A stretch of DNA of 64,000 bases. Source: CAIRDP01 sp037134895. GTDB taxonomy: Bacteria > Bacteroidota > Bacteroidia > Bacteroidales > FEN-979. Below are positions 27,183 through 36,542 of this stretch, piece after piece. The notes under the pieces are model-generated. The model did not search any database. It saw only the letters and a list, made by a program, of their open reading frames with translations, and had not been told where the DNA came from. Where the stretch lies: contig JBAXLI010000011.1 in NCBI GenBank assembly GCA_037134895.1, forward strand, positions 18,095-82,094, given 5' to 3'. Each line of letters opens with the position of its first letter. Position 1 is the stretch's first letter. Both the position numbers and the translations under genes were made by a program.

Positions 27183-28388
27183 TTACTGTGATGTTTGCTT
27201 TCCTTTCTTTTCTGTGTCGAAGTTGAACAGCAGGGTAAACTGCAGGGTATTCTGAAGCGGGTTGTTCTGCTTGACAGGGATGAGATACGAGAAATCAAGT
27301 CCGAAGATGTTATACCTCAAACCGGCTCCAAGTGTAAAGAACTGCCTGTTGCCTTTGTATTTCGACTCATAAAAATATCCTGTGCGGATTGAGAACAGCT
27401 TGTTGTACCAGTATTCCGCAGCAAACGAAACGGTGATCTCCTGAAGCTCTTCCTTGAACCCGTATGGCGCATCATAAAACGACTGCATCATACCGCGAAC
27501 GGCCGATACGTTATTATCCATTCCCTTGATTATGACATATGCTTTCTGAGCACTGTCATACTGTGTTACAGGGGGAGTCGGAACAAGGAGCTTATTCAGG
27601 TCGATAGCAAATGAGATCCTGTTATAATCATCGATGTCGAGTGAAAAAGAAGGTCCGAGCCTGAGGTTGGTGGGGATGAAGTTGCTCTGCACCGAAGCGC
27701 TGCTGTATGAGATCTTGGCCCCGATGTTTGAAATGTCGAAACCAAAAGCGATGATACCGCCACTTGTTCCTTTGATCTCCATGGGATGCTGGTAGTAGAA
27801 CGCAATGTCGGCTGCAACAGAATAACCTGGCCTGACGCTGGCATCATAGGCATTATATCCTGGAATGAGATTTGAATAAATGAACCTTGCTGCAACAGCT
27901 CCTGCGATCTCCTTTGAGAACTTCCTTGAATATGTAGCATCCACGGCCAGTTCATTGGGTTTATAGTTCCCGAGGTCCTTACCGTTTTCATCGGTGTAAT
28001 TAATCTCACCCATCGAAAAATACCTCAGCGACATTGCGATTGCCTGCTTGTCGCCGATCTTTCCATAGCCGTATAAAGATGCAAGACCGATATCGTTCAC
28101 AAGTCCCCTGAGCCAGGGCACATAACCGATACCAATACCTACGGTTTTTTCACAGAAAGCATATTTTGCCGGGTTCCAGAACATCGAGTAGATATCGGGT
28201 GAAGTGGCGGCACCAACATTTCCCATACCGCCCGACCTTGCATCGGGGGCGATCATCAAAAAGGGAACTGCAGTGGAAATTACCCTGGATCCGTCGGTGG
28301 GCTCAGGAGGTAAAGTCTGGGCAAAAATATTCGATATTGCAAAGGTTAAAACCAACAATAAAACCAGTCTGTTCTTTATCTGTCGCAT
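27183..28388 (-). CDS. porV: Type IX secretion system outer-membrane protein PorV
   Basis: About 401 codons. The ATG at 28388 gives a standard signal peptide (RQIKNRLVLLLVLTFAISNIFAQ, cleaved after FAQ). An upstream in-frame codon at 28427 would place 13 odd residues before it. The mature start GSRVISTAVPFLMIAPDARSGGMG and SMFWNPAKYAF are hallmark PorV/LptO segments of this FadL-like barrel. PorV shuttles cargo from the SprA translocon to the PorU sortase. The gene lies directly downstream of two porU genes, as in other Bacteroidota where porU and porV are neighbours. Confidence 0.95.
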   Translation of the reverse strand: MRQIKNRLVLLLVLTFAISNIFAQTLPPEPTDGSRVISTAVPFLMIAPDARSGGMGNVGAATSPDIYSMFWNPAKYAFCEKTVGIGIGYVPWLRGLVNDIGLASLYGYGKIGDKQAIAMSLRYFSMGEINYTDENGKDLGNYKPNELAVDATYSRKFSKEIAGAVAARFIYSNLIPGYNAYDASVRPGYSVAADIAFYYQHPMEIKGTSGGIIAFGFDISNIGAKISYSSASVQSNFIPTNLRLGPSFSLDIDDYNRISFAIDLNKLLVPTPPVTQYDSAQKAYVIIKGMDNNVSAVRGMMQSFYDAPYGFKEELQEITVSFAAEYWYNKLFSIRTGYFYESKYKGNRQFFTLGAGLRYNIFGLDFSYLIPVKQNNPLQNTLQFTLLFNFDTEKKGKQTSQ

Positions 28389-28407
28389 TCCAAAATTATT
28401 AATTGTA

Positions 28408-28432
28408 TTTACTAAAATGGGCTGCAAAATTA
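28408..28432 (-). promoter_or_regulatory. Candidate porV promoter (-7 box and initial region shared with rpsF)
   Basis: Read leftward, TAATTTTG (28432-28425) begins a 25-base block that differs from the rpsF block at one position. No well-placed TTG is seen at -33, unlike rpsF. The porV ATG is 20 bp further on. Confidence 0.5.
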
Positions 28433-28491
28433 ACGAATTATTACATTCTATATTGCCTGTGATCCGAAAATTAGAAACAAATACCTGCCTG

Positions 28492-31400
28492 TCAGTTGAT
28501 TATGGCAATTTTTCCTGAAGTGTTCATAAATGAACCGTTACTGCCTGCAAATTTGACAGTAAAGGGATAGATGCCGCTAAGCAGCTTATTTCCCCCTGCA
28601 TCGGTGAGATCCCAGTCAATCTGCAGCGGGAGCAAGCCTGATTCACTATATGATCCGCTTAGTGTTTTCAGCTTAATCCCCGACAAATTATAGATGTCGA
28701 TCGAAACAGTATAGTCCCCCTCGGTTTTCACGGGAGTAAATGAAAAATGTGTTAACGTTTTGGCGGGATTCGGATAGCAAAACACATTCTGTATGGTCAT
28801 CGAAGTTTCACTCAGAACCCAGAAATAAATATCCTGCTCTGCAGAATTATCATACTGGTCAAAGGCTTTCAGGGTGAATTTATGTTGTCCGGGCTGTATT
28901 CCGCTCAGCTGGTAGCTGAGGGAACCCCTGGTGTATGATCCCAGAACAGGTTCAAAATAGTCGTTCAGGCTGATCAAATGCGCCCAATCATCATCAAGCG
29001 CCCCCACTATATCATGGCCTATGCCGAACCCGACATAGTTGATTCCTGAAGTATCGTAGAGGTCAGCGATAAGCAGTGGGTCGGGACCAGTGCGGCTGCC
29101 TGAAATAAAATTCCTGTTGTCGAGAAAGAGTGAAATGTTCGGACCAACTGTCCCGGGAATTATAGTCTGATCCCTGCCTCCGAATATCACTTTGTCGGTA
29201 TATCCTTTTGCATCGGCAACTCCGTTCTCGGCATAATAACTTATCTTTCCTTTTCCGAAACTCAGGCCTACGCTTTTAGGGACAAGGAACGAAAGATTAA
29301 ATTCCCCGTTTACCACAGCCACTTTAATCTTGCTCATGAGGTGGTCCTGAAGAATGAATTTCTGCGGATAACTCCCGTTTTGCTGTCCGAAGGTATTCCC
29401 AAGAGTGCTGTAAATAGTGGGCTTGTCGAAAATTCTAGCGGTGAGTGTACCGTTAAATGCATTTAATGCAGCGCCCTGGAAATCCTGTATCCTGCCTTTG
29501 ACATAAACCTTTGATAAACCTAAGGCGGTATCGGCCTGGTTTTCGGGCAGTTCATTGATGCTTGTCGTAACAATATCATCCTCCGGGAAAGCCATCTGCT
29601 GTGCGGGATCTCCAAGCAGCACAAAGTTCCTGAGATATGAATTGTTCTGGTTATTGTTCTTCGAAATCTTGATCAGCTCTCCCATTTTAATATACCTGCC
29701 GTCTTTTCTGTCCATCATATGCCTGAAAAAGCTGGTGTCAAGAGACTGGTTGGTACCTGCAAAGGTGGTACGGGTGGTTGAGAACATAGCAATCCCGCCG
29801 CCTCCGGGCCTTACAATGATCTCCTCTCCTGCCGAAAAACGCTCAGGATTGTCAAACCTGCTGAATTCACAGGTAGCTGTGACGAAAACCGGCAATTTTT
29901 CAGAGTTGGTCCAGGAGTTTATATCGGCCATTGTAAGCACTTGCCGGTTGCTCCATCCTGTTTCCCCTCCATGGCCTATATAATTAATAAGGAGTGTTCC
30001 CTTCTCAACGGCGCTGTTCAAGGCCTTGTTTGCTTCGGGGAACCTGGCTCCTGCAGGGATCTTCACCATCGGATATGCATCAAAATAGATCTTGTTCACA
30101 TTCAGAACAGGGTATTTCGCTGCAACGATCTTATCCAGGTCTTCCGAATTGCCAACAAAATAATTTCTCTCACCCTCATCACAAACCAGGGCAATATTGT
30201 TTCGCCAGTCGGAACAGATAGTATCTGTATTTCCGCTGTAATGAATGATCTTGTCAACCACAGTCCTTGCCTGGTTAAGGGTATTTACAGGAAACCTGCC
30301 GACTCCTATTTCAATGCTCCCGGTTGCATCATTCCCTTCGAAATCTCCCATGATCCCGAAAAAATCATCGGTAACAAAAGAAACTGTCGTATTTAAGGAT
30401 TCAAGTGATTCAAGGGTAGGCACAAGGTTGTTGTTCCCCCGCACCCTGTCCTTTGCATCATAAGATCCGTCACCAAAAAGCAGGACGTATTTCGGCATGG
30501 TCGATCCAGATGCCCTGTCGTAAAGCATTTTTATGAAATCCCTGATCCCTCCCGGGTCAGGCTGTCCGCATGAAAACTCATTGAAGATCTCAGGTACCGA
30601 CACAACCATGGCTTCGATCTGGTTGTGATTCAGATGAAAATCGGCAAGCCTCCGGGCTTCAGAAAGCAGGAAGGGAGGTGCAACAATGATCATTTCCTTT
30701 GGCTGAAGGGCGTGGAGATTCTGGTTAGAAACTTTTCCGGCGAAACTCACCGTATCAAAATGAGTGCCGTCGAACGCGAAGAATGTACAGAGAGAGTCGG
30801 TCCTTGCCCTGAACGTTAAATTACTTCCGGCCAGGACCGGGGTCAGCTGGGAAATGTTTGACATATTGGTGATGTTCCATACCGTGATCCCTGCCTTCGC
30901 CTTTTTCATGGTAAATTCGGTGACTTTGTTGGGGCCTTTGGAATTGATGTCCCTGAAAGTGAACTGTGGTCCGAGCCAGTAAAGGTTTCTCGACAACTGC
31001 ATTTCGATAAAATCAAGCCATCCGGTTGAAGCGTCGGAGCTGGCGATGTAATCAAGTGATATCCTGATTTTGGCGGAAGGGGCAAAAAGAGTCTTTACTT
31101 TTTCAACACCCAGGGCGAAATCGCCAGGGTAATCAAGCGTGACGGGTTGAACCACGAGGCTGTCGATTTTCGCTCCATCCCGCAACAGGTTGAACTTGCT
31201 GGTTTTATCGGAACGGGCGATCACGCTCACTTTCATCCTGATTGGAGAAATGCTGTCGATATAAGGAAATGAGAAATCAAAATCATAGTGGTTTGCCGAT
31301 TTGGTGAATTTCTCGCCGAACCAGCGTTTTCCCGACTGGATCACACTTACCTGGTCAAGTTCATGAAACACCATATCGTCGAAACGGGATGTAAAATAAG

Positions 31401-31896
31401 TTGCAGTCGTGTCATTTCGCGGTATCATTTTTACCCTCAGCCCCGGTCCCTGGTCGAGGGTCATATAATAATACGTGACATCGGAATACAGGTTCTTGGA
31501 ATGCGAGTAATAATGGGTTGTGGATGCGTATTTCCATGCATCCGGACCTTCACCGTAAAACTGTATAAAATCGAGGGTGTCGAACTTCCCGTCTCCACCG
31601 TCATGGACCTGGATTGAAATTTCACGAAGGTCATCATGCCTTGCTGCCCCGTTTTGTTCGGGAACCATCCCGCTGCCGTTTCCGAAAATCCTGATGTTAG
31701 CAGTATTGATCTGGGAGGGAGTGATCCCCATTTTCTCAAGGTCATGATATCCGATGCGGTGAAGTCCGCTGTTACGGACCTTGAATTTATACCATGTGCC
31801 GTTTGCAAGGACAGAGCTTTGGGAGAACTGCGATCCGCCGAAAACAATACATGGAAAAAACAAGAGCAGGAAAAAAAACCGGAAATGTATTTTCAT
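28492..31896 (-). CDS. porU: Type IX secretion system sortase PorU, second tandem copy
   Basis: A 1134-residue C25-family (gingipain-like) protein with signal peptide (FRFFFLLLFFPCIVFG). The catalytic pair is H642 in NYIGHGGETGW and C676 in VTATCEFSR. The C-terminus is a T9SS-type domain (VFCYPNPAKT...). PorU removes the CTD of T9SS cargo and attaches A-LPS. This copy lies 16 bp downstream of a paralogue of exactly the same length and upstream of porV. Both keep the catalytic residues, so neither looks degenerate. Which copy is the housekeeping sortase cannot be told from position alone; this one is next to porV. Confidence 0.9.
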   Translation of the reverse strand: MKIHFRFFFLLLFFPCIVFGGSQFSQSSVLANGTWYKFKVRNSGLHRIGYHDLEKMGITPSQINTANIRIFGNGSGMVPEQNGAARHDDLREISIQVHDGGDGKFDTLDFIQFYGEGPDAWKYASTTHYYSHSKNLYSDVTYYYMTLDQGPGLRVKMIPRNDTTATYFTSRFDDMVFHELDQVSVIQSGKRWFGEKFTKSANHYDFDFSFPYIDSISPIRMKVSVIARSDKTSKFNLLRDGAKIDSLVVQPVTLDYPGDFALGVEKVKTLFAPSAKIRISLDYIASSDASTGWLDFIEMQLSRNLYWLGPQFTFRDINSKGPNKVTEFTMKKAKAGITVWNITNMSNISQLTPVLAGSNLTFRARTDSLCTFFAFDGTHFDTVSFAGKVSNQNLHALQPKEMIIVAPPFLLSEARRLADFHLNHNQIEAMVVSVPEIFNEFSCGQPDPGGIRDFIKMLYDRASGSTMPKYVLLFGDGSYDAKDRVRGNNNLVPTLESLESLNTTVSFVTDDFFGIMGDFEGNDATGSIEIGVGRFPVNTLNQARTVVDKIIHYSGNTDTICSDWRNNIALVCDEGERNYFVGNSEDLDKIVAAKYPVLNVNKIYFDAYPMVKIPAGARFPEANKALNSAVEKGTLLINYIGHGGETGWSNRQVLTMADINSWTNSEKLPVFVTATCEFSRFDNPERFSAGEEIIVRPGGGGIAMFSTTRTTFAGTNQSLDTSFFRHMMDRKDGRYIKMGELIKISKNNNQNNSYLRNFVLLGDPAQQMAFPEDDIVTTSINELPENQADTALGLSKVYVKGRIQDFQGAALNAFNGTLTARIFDKPTIYSTLGNTFGQQNGSYPQKFILQDHLMSKIKVAVVNGEFNLSFLVPKSVGLSFGKGKISYYAENGVADAKGYTDKVIFGGRDQTIIPGTVGPNISLFLDNRNFISGSRTGPDPLLIADLYDTSGINYVGFGIGHDIVGALDDDWAHLISLNDYFEPVLGSYTRGSLSYQLSGIQPGQHKFTLKAFDQYDNSAEQDIYFWVLSETSMTIQNVFCYPNPAKTLTHFSFTPVKTEGDYTVSIDIYNLSGIKLKTLSGSYSESGLLPLQIDWDLTDAGGNKLLSGIYPFTVKFAGSNGSFMNTSGKIAIIN

Positions 31897-31912
31897 GAAT
31901 AAGCCCCTTAGT

Positions 31913-34900
31913 CTATCTGATAAAAACGAGTTTTGATGATTTCGCAGCAGTGGAACCGTCGGGCAAAACCACCGTTAAACGGTAAATATAGGTACCTGCC
32001 CCAAGCAGAACACCTGAGTCGGACCGTCCGTCCCAATGGAAAGGCTCAACCCTGTAACCTCCTGAATACATTGTTGTTCTGAAGGTTTTTTCGAGACTTC
32101 CGAAAATCGAGTATATCCTGACTTCGATTTCCAGATTGCTGGTGGCCTGGTTGGTCTGGAATGAAAATGTGGTATTATCCCTGAAAGGATTTGGATAGTT
32201 CATGACCTGTTCAAGGGCAAACTGTGCCGTGGATGCGACGATGAAATCTATACCGGCCTGGGTTGAATTATTATACACATCCCAGACTTTAAGATCAAGG
32301 TGATGGGTTCCGTCATTCAGCTTGAACATAGGGTACTGTATCACGCCTGTTGCGTAGGTGTCAAGATCGGTAACATAATAATCGTTGAGGATCATCGGAT
32401 TTTTGGTATCGTCATCGAGCACGGCAGTGATGTCGTGCCCTATACCGTTACCCACTGTATTGATCCCCGATTCGTCGAACACATCGGCCAGGAGCACCGG
32501 ATTCTGGTTTACCACTCCTCCGTTGAAAAAGTTCCGGTCATTCATATAGACTGCAAGTGTGGGACCGCTGGTATCGTTTATTGCGTTGTTATCGTAGCCT
32601 CCCACAGTGATTGCTTCCTCATAGCCGTTCGCATCGGTTGAAGGACTGCTGGCATAATAGCTGATCCTCCCGGTACCGTATTTATAATCTATATCCTTGG
32701 GGACGATAAAGGTGAAAGAGAATTTCCCGTTTGTAACATTTGATTTACCGCTGTATACAACGTTTTTGCGCATATTGAACACGAAGGGAGGCGCTTCTTT
32801 GTCATTTGCCTTGGTAGTGACTTTGGTTAATTTATCATAGATAGTGGGCAACAGGGTTCCGTTGAAATCGGCAGCCAGGTTCATGCCATCACGCACTTCG
32901 CCCTCAATCGTAACTTTGGTAAGAGCCTTCAGGGTATCGTTTTCTATTTGGGGGTCACCGGTCTTTACAGAGGTAGTGACGACATTCAGGTTCGGATATG
33001 CGATCATGAGAGCAGGATCGCCAAGCAAAACGAACTTACGCGTATTGGGATCGCTGTCGGTCTTCGAAAGCCTGATCAAGTCGCCCATCCTGTGATATTC
33101 ACCATTGACCTTTTCAAACAAATGAGTATAAAAACCAGAAGTAAGGTTCAGGTTTCCGCCGGCAAACGTAGCCCTTGTGGTCGTAAAAAGGGCAATACCA
33201 CCACCTTTCGGATTCAGGAAAACATATTCTCCGGCAGATATCCTGGAGGGATCGTCCATCCTGCTGAATTCGCAGGTCGCTGTGACGAATACCGGCAGCT
33301 TGTTGTAGTTCGTCCAGCCTTGTATATCGGGGACTTCAAGCACACGTTCATGAGCCCATCCCAGTTCGCCCCCATGCCCTACGTAATTGATCACCAGCGT
33401 GCCTTTTGCGATACGCTTGTTAATGGCATCGTTTACCTCAGGGTACCTGGCGCCTCCAGGGGTGGAGATCTGTGTAAACGCGTCGAGATAAATTTTATCA
33501 ATATTGTAGGTCTTGCTGATTTTGGCAGCCAGGGTCTCTGAATCCTGCATAAAGGTGTTTCCGCCGTAATTATCCTGGTCATCGGCCACAAAAGTTACCA
33601 TGTTCCTCCAGTCGGACTTCACCGAGTCGGAATTACTTGAATAATGGATAATTTTATCTACCGCATTGGATGCATCCTGGGCTGTCCTCACAGGGAACCT
33701 GCCGATGCCAACATACAGGGAATCGCGGCTGTTTCCGCCTTTGATCAGTCCGAAATAATCATCCGAAACATATGAATTTATCGGGTCAAGTGATTCCCCT
33801 GACTGGAAAGAAGGAACGAAATTGGTATTATCGGGCACCCTGTCCTTATAATCATATGATGCATCTCCCACAAGTAAGAGGTACTTCAGCTTGTGAGAAG
33901 ATGAAGGCCTGTTGTAGAGCATCTTCATGAAATCCCTGATGGCAGTGATATCCTGAACTCCCGAGGAGAATTCGTTATAGACTTTTTCGGGGGTTGTCAC
34001 AAAAACGTTCAAACCCGAATAGGTTCTGTGAAACTGGGCCAGCCTCTCAGCCTGATCAGCGAAAGGCGGATAGGAGATCATGATATAATCCACATCGCCA
34101 AGGCTGTGCAGGTTCTGGTTTGACACAAGACCTTTGAATGTGGGAGACTGGTAAGCATTGCCGTCAAAAGCCACAAATTCCTTCAGGGTATCGGTATTCA
34201 GCCTGACGGCAAATGTGTTTCCGTTTTTCTGAGTCTCAAGGTTCATGACGTTATATGGTACTGTGACATCCCAGATATTCAGGCTCTGACCCTGTCCTGT
34301 GAGCTGAAACTCGCTGATCCTGTCTTTTTTCCAGGAAGCCGCATTCCTGAAGTTCATCTGGTTTCCATTCATGATCAGCTGCCGGCTGGCGTTCAGTTCG
34401 AAATAATTCAGCCAGCCTGTAGCCGCCGAAGCCATCGGATGGTATACCAGGTTAAGGTTAATGGTCTGGTTTGGCGCTGCGTATTCTTTGGTAACACTGC
34501 CGGCATGGGCATAAGCATCTTCAAATGTGGTCGTGGTGTAATCAATCGAGACCGACATCAGGAACTTGCCATCCGCATTCACATTAAAGTATGAATTGAC
34601 GCCAATTGACCTTGAGGCTGCATTCAATGCGACCATCACAGGAACACTGGTGTTAAGATTCGGAAATGTAAACGAAAAATTCCTCGACAGCGTGAGGTCA
34701 TAGATCTCTTTGTCATACCATATCCTGCCTGAGTTGATCAGGTTGATTCCATCACGGTCAAAGGCAGCATAGTCGTTAAAATTTGTGTATGTGGCTGCAG
34801 CCGTGGCAGCAGAGAACGGCCGGGTCTGTATACGCCTGCCTTCTCCCTGGTCGAAGCTGAGAAAATAACAGGCCTCATCGGAATAAATATTCCTGATATG

Positions 34901-35317
34901 ATGGAAGAGGTTGTCGGTTTTGCTGAATTTCCAGCGATCAGGGCCTGTTGCGTAAAAAAGAATATAATCTCCTTCGCCGAAAACCCCGTTGTTCTGTGCA
35001 GAAACATAAATAGCATTCTCGATGAGGTCATCGATACGGGCGCTGTCATTCGATTCGGGCAGCATCCCTCCTCCGTTACCGTATATGCGGATGTTCTTCG
35101 GGTTGATGGAAGATACCGGAACTCCGGCATTTTTCAGATCAGTATAAGTTAAACGGTAAACCCCATCCGCAGTCACTGAAAATTTATACCAGTTACCTGT
35201 TGACAATACCGAATTTGCGGCAAAGCTATCCTGGGAAAATACTTCCCGGGCCGGGACCGACAAAGCAAATACCAGGGTGAGAAAAAGCAGCCTGGGAACA
35301 GAAAAATTTAATGTCAT
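31913..35317 (-). CDS. porU: Type IX secretion system sortase PorU, first tandem copy
   Basis: A 1134-residue C25-family protein. H648 (NYVGHGGELGW) and C682 (VTATCEFSR) have the same spacing (34 residues) as in the downstream copy. The C-terminal domain begins MNYPNPFRDNTTFSF and contains SGVLLGAGTYIYRL, a type A-like sorting fold. I chose the ATG at 35317 because it starts the signal peptide (TLNFSVPRLLFLTLVFALSV); the frame stays open to a TTG at 35362. It is the first gene of a leftward unit porU-porU-porV-ispF and diverges from the PorP/SprF gene. Confidence 0.9.
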   Translation of the reverse strand: MTLNFSVPRLLFLTLVFALSVPAREVFSQDSFAANSVLSTGNWYKFSVTADGVYRLTYTDLKNAGVPVSSINPKNIRIYGNGGGMLPESNDSARIDDLIENAIYVSAQNNGVFGEGDYILFYATGPDRWKFSKTDNLFHHIRNIYSDEACYFLSFDQGEGRRIQTRPFSAATAAATYTNFNDYAAFDRDGINLINSGRIWYDKEIYDLTLSRNFSFTFPNLNTSVPVMVALNAASRSIGVNSYFNVNADGKFLMSVSIDYTTTTFEDAYAHAGSVTKEYAAPNQTINLNLVYHPMASAATGWLNYFELNASRQLIMNGNQMNFRNAASWKKDRISEFQLTGQGQSLNIWDVTVPYNVMNLETQKNGNTFAVRLNTDTLKEFVAFDGNAYQSPTFKGLVSNQNLHSLGDVDYIMISYPPFADQAERLAQFHRTYSGLNVFVTTPEKVYNEFSSGVQDITAIRDFMKMLYNRPSSSHKLKYLLLVGDASYDYKDRVPDNTNFVPSFQSGESLDPINSYVSDDYFGLIKGGNSRDSLYVGIGRFPVRTAQDASNAVDKIIHYSSNSDSVKSDWRNMVTFVADDQDNYGGNTFMQDSETLAAKISKTYNIDKIYLDAFTQISTPGGARYPEVNDAINKRIAKGTLVINYVGHGGELGWAHERVLEVPDIQGWTNYNKLPVFVTATCEFSRMDDPSRISAGEYVFLNPKGGGIALFTTTRATFAGGNLNLTSGFYTHLFEKVNGEYHRMGDLIRLSKTDSDPNTRKFVLLGDPALMIAYPNLNVVTTSVKTGDPQIENDTLKALTKVTIEGEVRDGMNLAADFNGTLLPTIYDKLTKVTTKANDKEAPPFVFNMRKNVVYSGKSNVTNGKFSFTFIVPKDIDYKYGTGRISYYASSPSTDANGYEEAITVGGYDNNAINDTSGPTLAVYMNDRNFFNGGVVNQNPVLLADVFDESGINTVGNGIGHDITAVLDDDTKNPMILNDYYVTDLDTYATGVIQYPMFKLNDGTHHLDLKVWDVYNNSTQAGIDFIVASTAQFALEQVMNYPNPFRDNTTFSFQTNQATSNLEIEVRIYSIFGSLEKTFRTTMYSGGYRVEPFHWDGRSDSGVLLGAGTYIYRLTVVLPDGSTAAKSSKLVFIR

Positions 35318-35473
35318 CTGGTGTTTTTTACTGCCTGTTATATGGTAAGACCGTAACTTCAATAAAAAGGTTTGCTTGGGTTAAAAATTTATCTCATACG
35401 AAATTATCAGGTTTAACGTTTTAATCTATCTTATATTGTAACCAAGGCATCTCAATACTGTTGATTTTTTTAT

Positions 35474-35481
35474 TAAATTTG
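35474..35481 (+). promoter_or_regulatory. -7 box of the PorP/SprF gene
   Basis: TAAATTTG followed by CGCC. The predicted transcription start would fall only about 5 bp before the ATG at 35493, so the message may be nearly leaderless. No clear -33 TTG at the usual spacing. Confidence 0.45.
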
Positions 35482-35492
35482 CGCCTTTGAAG

Positions 35493-36509
35493 ATGTTACG
35501 CAGAAAATCCTGGATTGTGAAGCGGAGAGCATTCGGCACCATTCTTTTTCTTTTTGTTTCCATGTGGACTGCCATTGCCCAGGACCCCGAGTTTTCACAG
35601 TTCTATGCGAATCCCCTGTACCTGAACCCGGCCCTGACCGGTGCAACCATTTGTCCGAGAGTAATCGGAAACTACAGGATGCAATGGCCCGGACTCGGGA
35701 AGGCCTATAACACTTACAGTTTTTCATATGACCAGTACCTCGGTATATTTCACGGGGGGCTTGGCCTGCTTGTTATGGCAGACCGGGCCGGCGGGGGTAA
35801 CCTGAACACGACCACGATCGGACTTTCATATGCCTACAAGTTCAATATCACCGAGAAGCTGGATGCAAGCCTGGCTGTCAGGGGATCCTTCTACCAGAGG
35901 AGGATTGTGTGGGATAATTTCATCTTTGAAGACCAGATAGACCCCAGGAGCGGGCAGGTGATTCGTCCGACAAATGAGAAAGCCCCTGATAATCCATCGG
36001 TTATGGCCGTGGACTTTTCAGCAGGGATGTTCCTTGATTATAATGGGCTTGTTTACGGCGGATTGGCGGTTGACCATCTCACCCAGCCCAAGAACGGATT
36101 TTACAATGACAATACCTCCCAGCTGAACATGAAGATCACGGCTCATGCCGGTTCAATCATCAACCTTAAGGGAGGTTACGGGGGCGATGAAGAGAAGGAA
36201 TTTTCTATCTCCCCGAATGTCTTATACCAGCAGCAAGGAGGTTTTCACCAGCTGAACCTTGGAGCATACCTGACCATAGACCCCCTGGTATGCGGATTAT
36301 GGTTCCGCCATAACTTCGAAAATGCCGATGCCGTGATAGCTCTGGTTGGAATCCATTACAGAGGCCTCAGGGTGGGCTACAGCTATGACCTGAACGTATC
36401 AAAGTTATTTTCTGTATCGGGAGGGGCTCACGAGATTTCAGCCTCTTACCAGTTCCCATGTTATGAAAGAAAAAGAAAAGTCAGGGCAATAAAATGCCCG
36501 AGATTTTAG
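35493..36509 (+). CDS. PorP/SprF-family type IX secretion outer-membrane protein
   Basis: A 338-residue barrel protein of the PorP/SprF family. Signal peptide ends at AIAQ. The mature start DPEFSQFYANPLYLNPALTG is the family signature. The true ATG is at 35493; a TTG two codons upstream is in frame but coincides with the expected transcription start. These proteins anchor T9SS surface proteins or ring components such as PorE and SprB in the outer membrane. It is followed after 33 bp by gldJ. Confidence 0.9.
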   Translation: MLRRKSWIVKRRAFGTILFLFVSMWTAIAQDPEFSQFYANPLYLNPALTGATICPRVIGNYRMQWPGLGKAYNTYSFSYDQYLGIFHGGLGLLVMADRAGGGNLNTTTIGLSYAYKFNITEKLDASLAVRGSFYQRRIVWDNFIFEDQIDPRSGQVIRPTNEKAPDNPSVMAVDFSAGMFLDYNGLVYGGLAVDHLTQPKNGFYNDNTSQLNMKITAHAGSIINLKGGYGGDEEKEFSISPNVLYQQQGGFHQLNLGAYLTIDPLVCGLWFRHNFENADAVIALVGIHYRGLRVGYSYDLNVSKLFSVSGGAHEISASYQFPCYERKRKVRAIKCPRF

Positions 36510-36518
36510 TTATATCTC

Positions 36519-36526
36519 TATATTTG
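36519..36526 (+). promoter_or_regulatory. -7 box of gldJ
   Basis: TATATTTG 16 bp before the gldJ ATG suggests an own promoter in addition to read-through from the PorP/SprF gene. A GGGCA/TGCCC mini-hairpin at the end of that gene (about 36485-36500) could weaken read-through. Confidence 0.4.
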
Positions 36527-36542
36527 TAAAAAATTTCGACGG

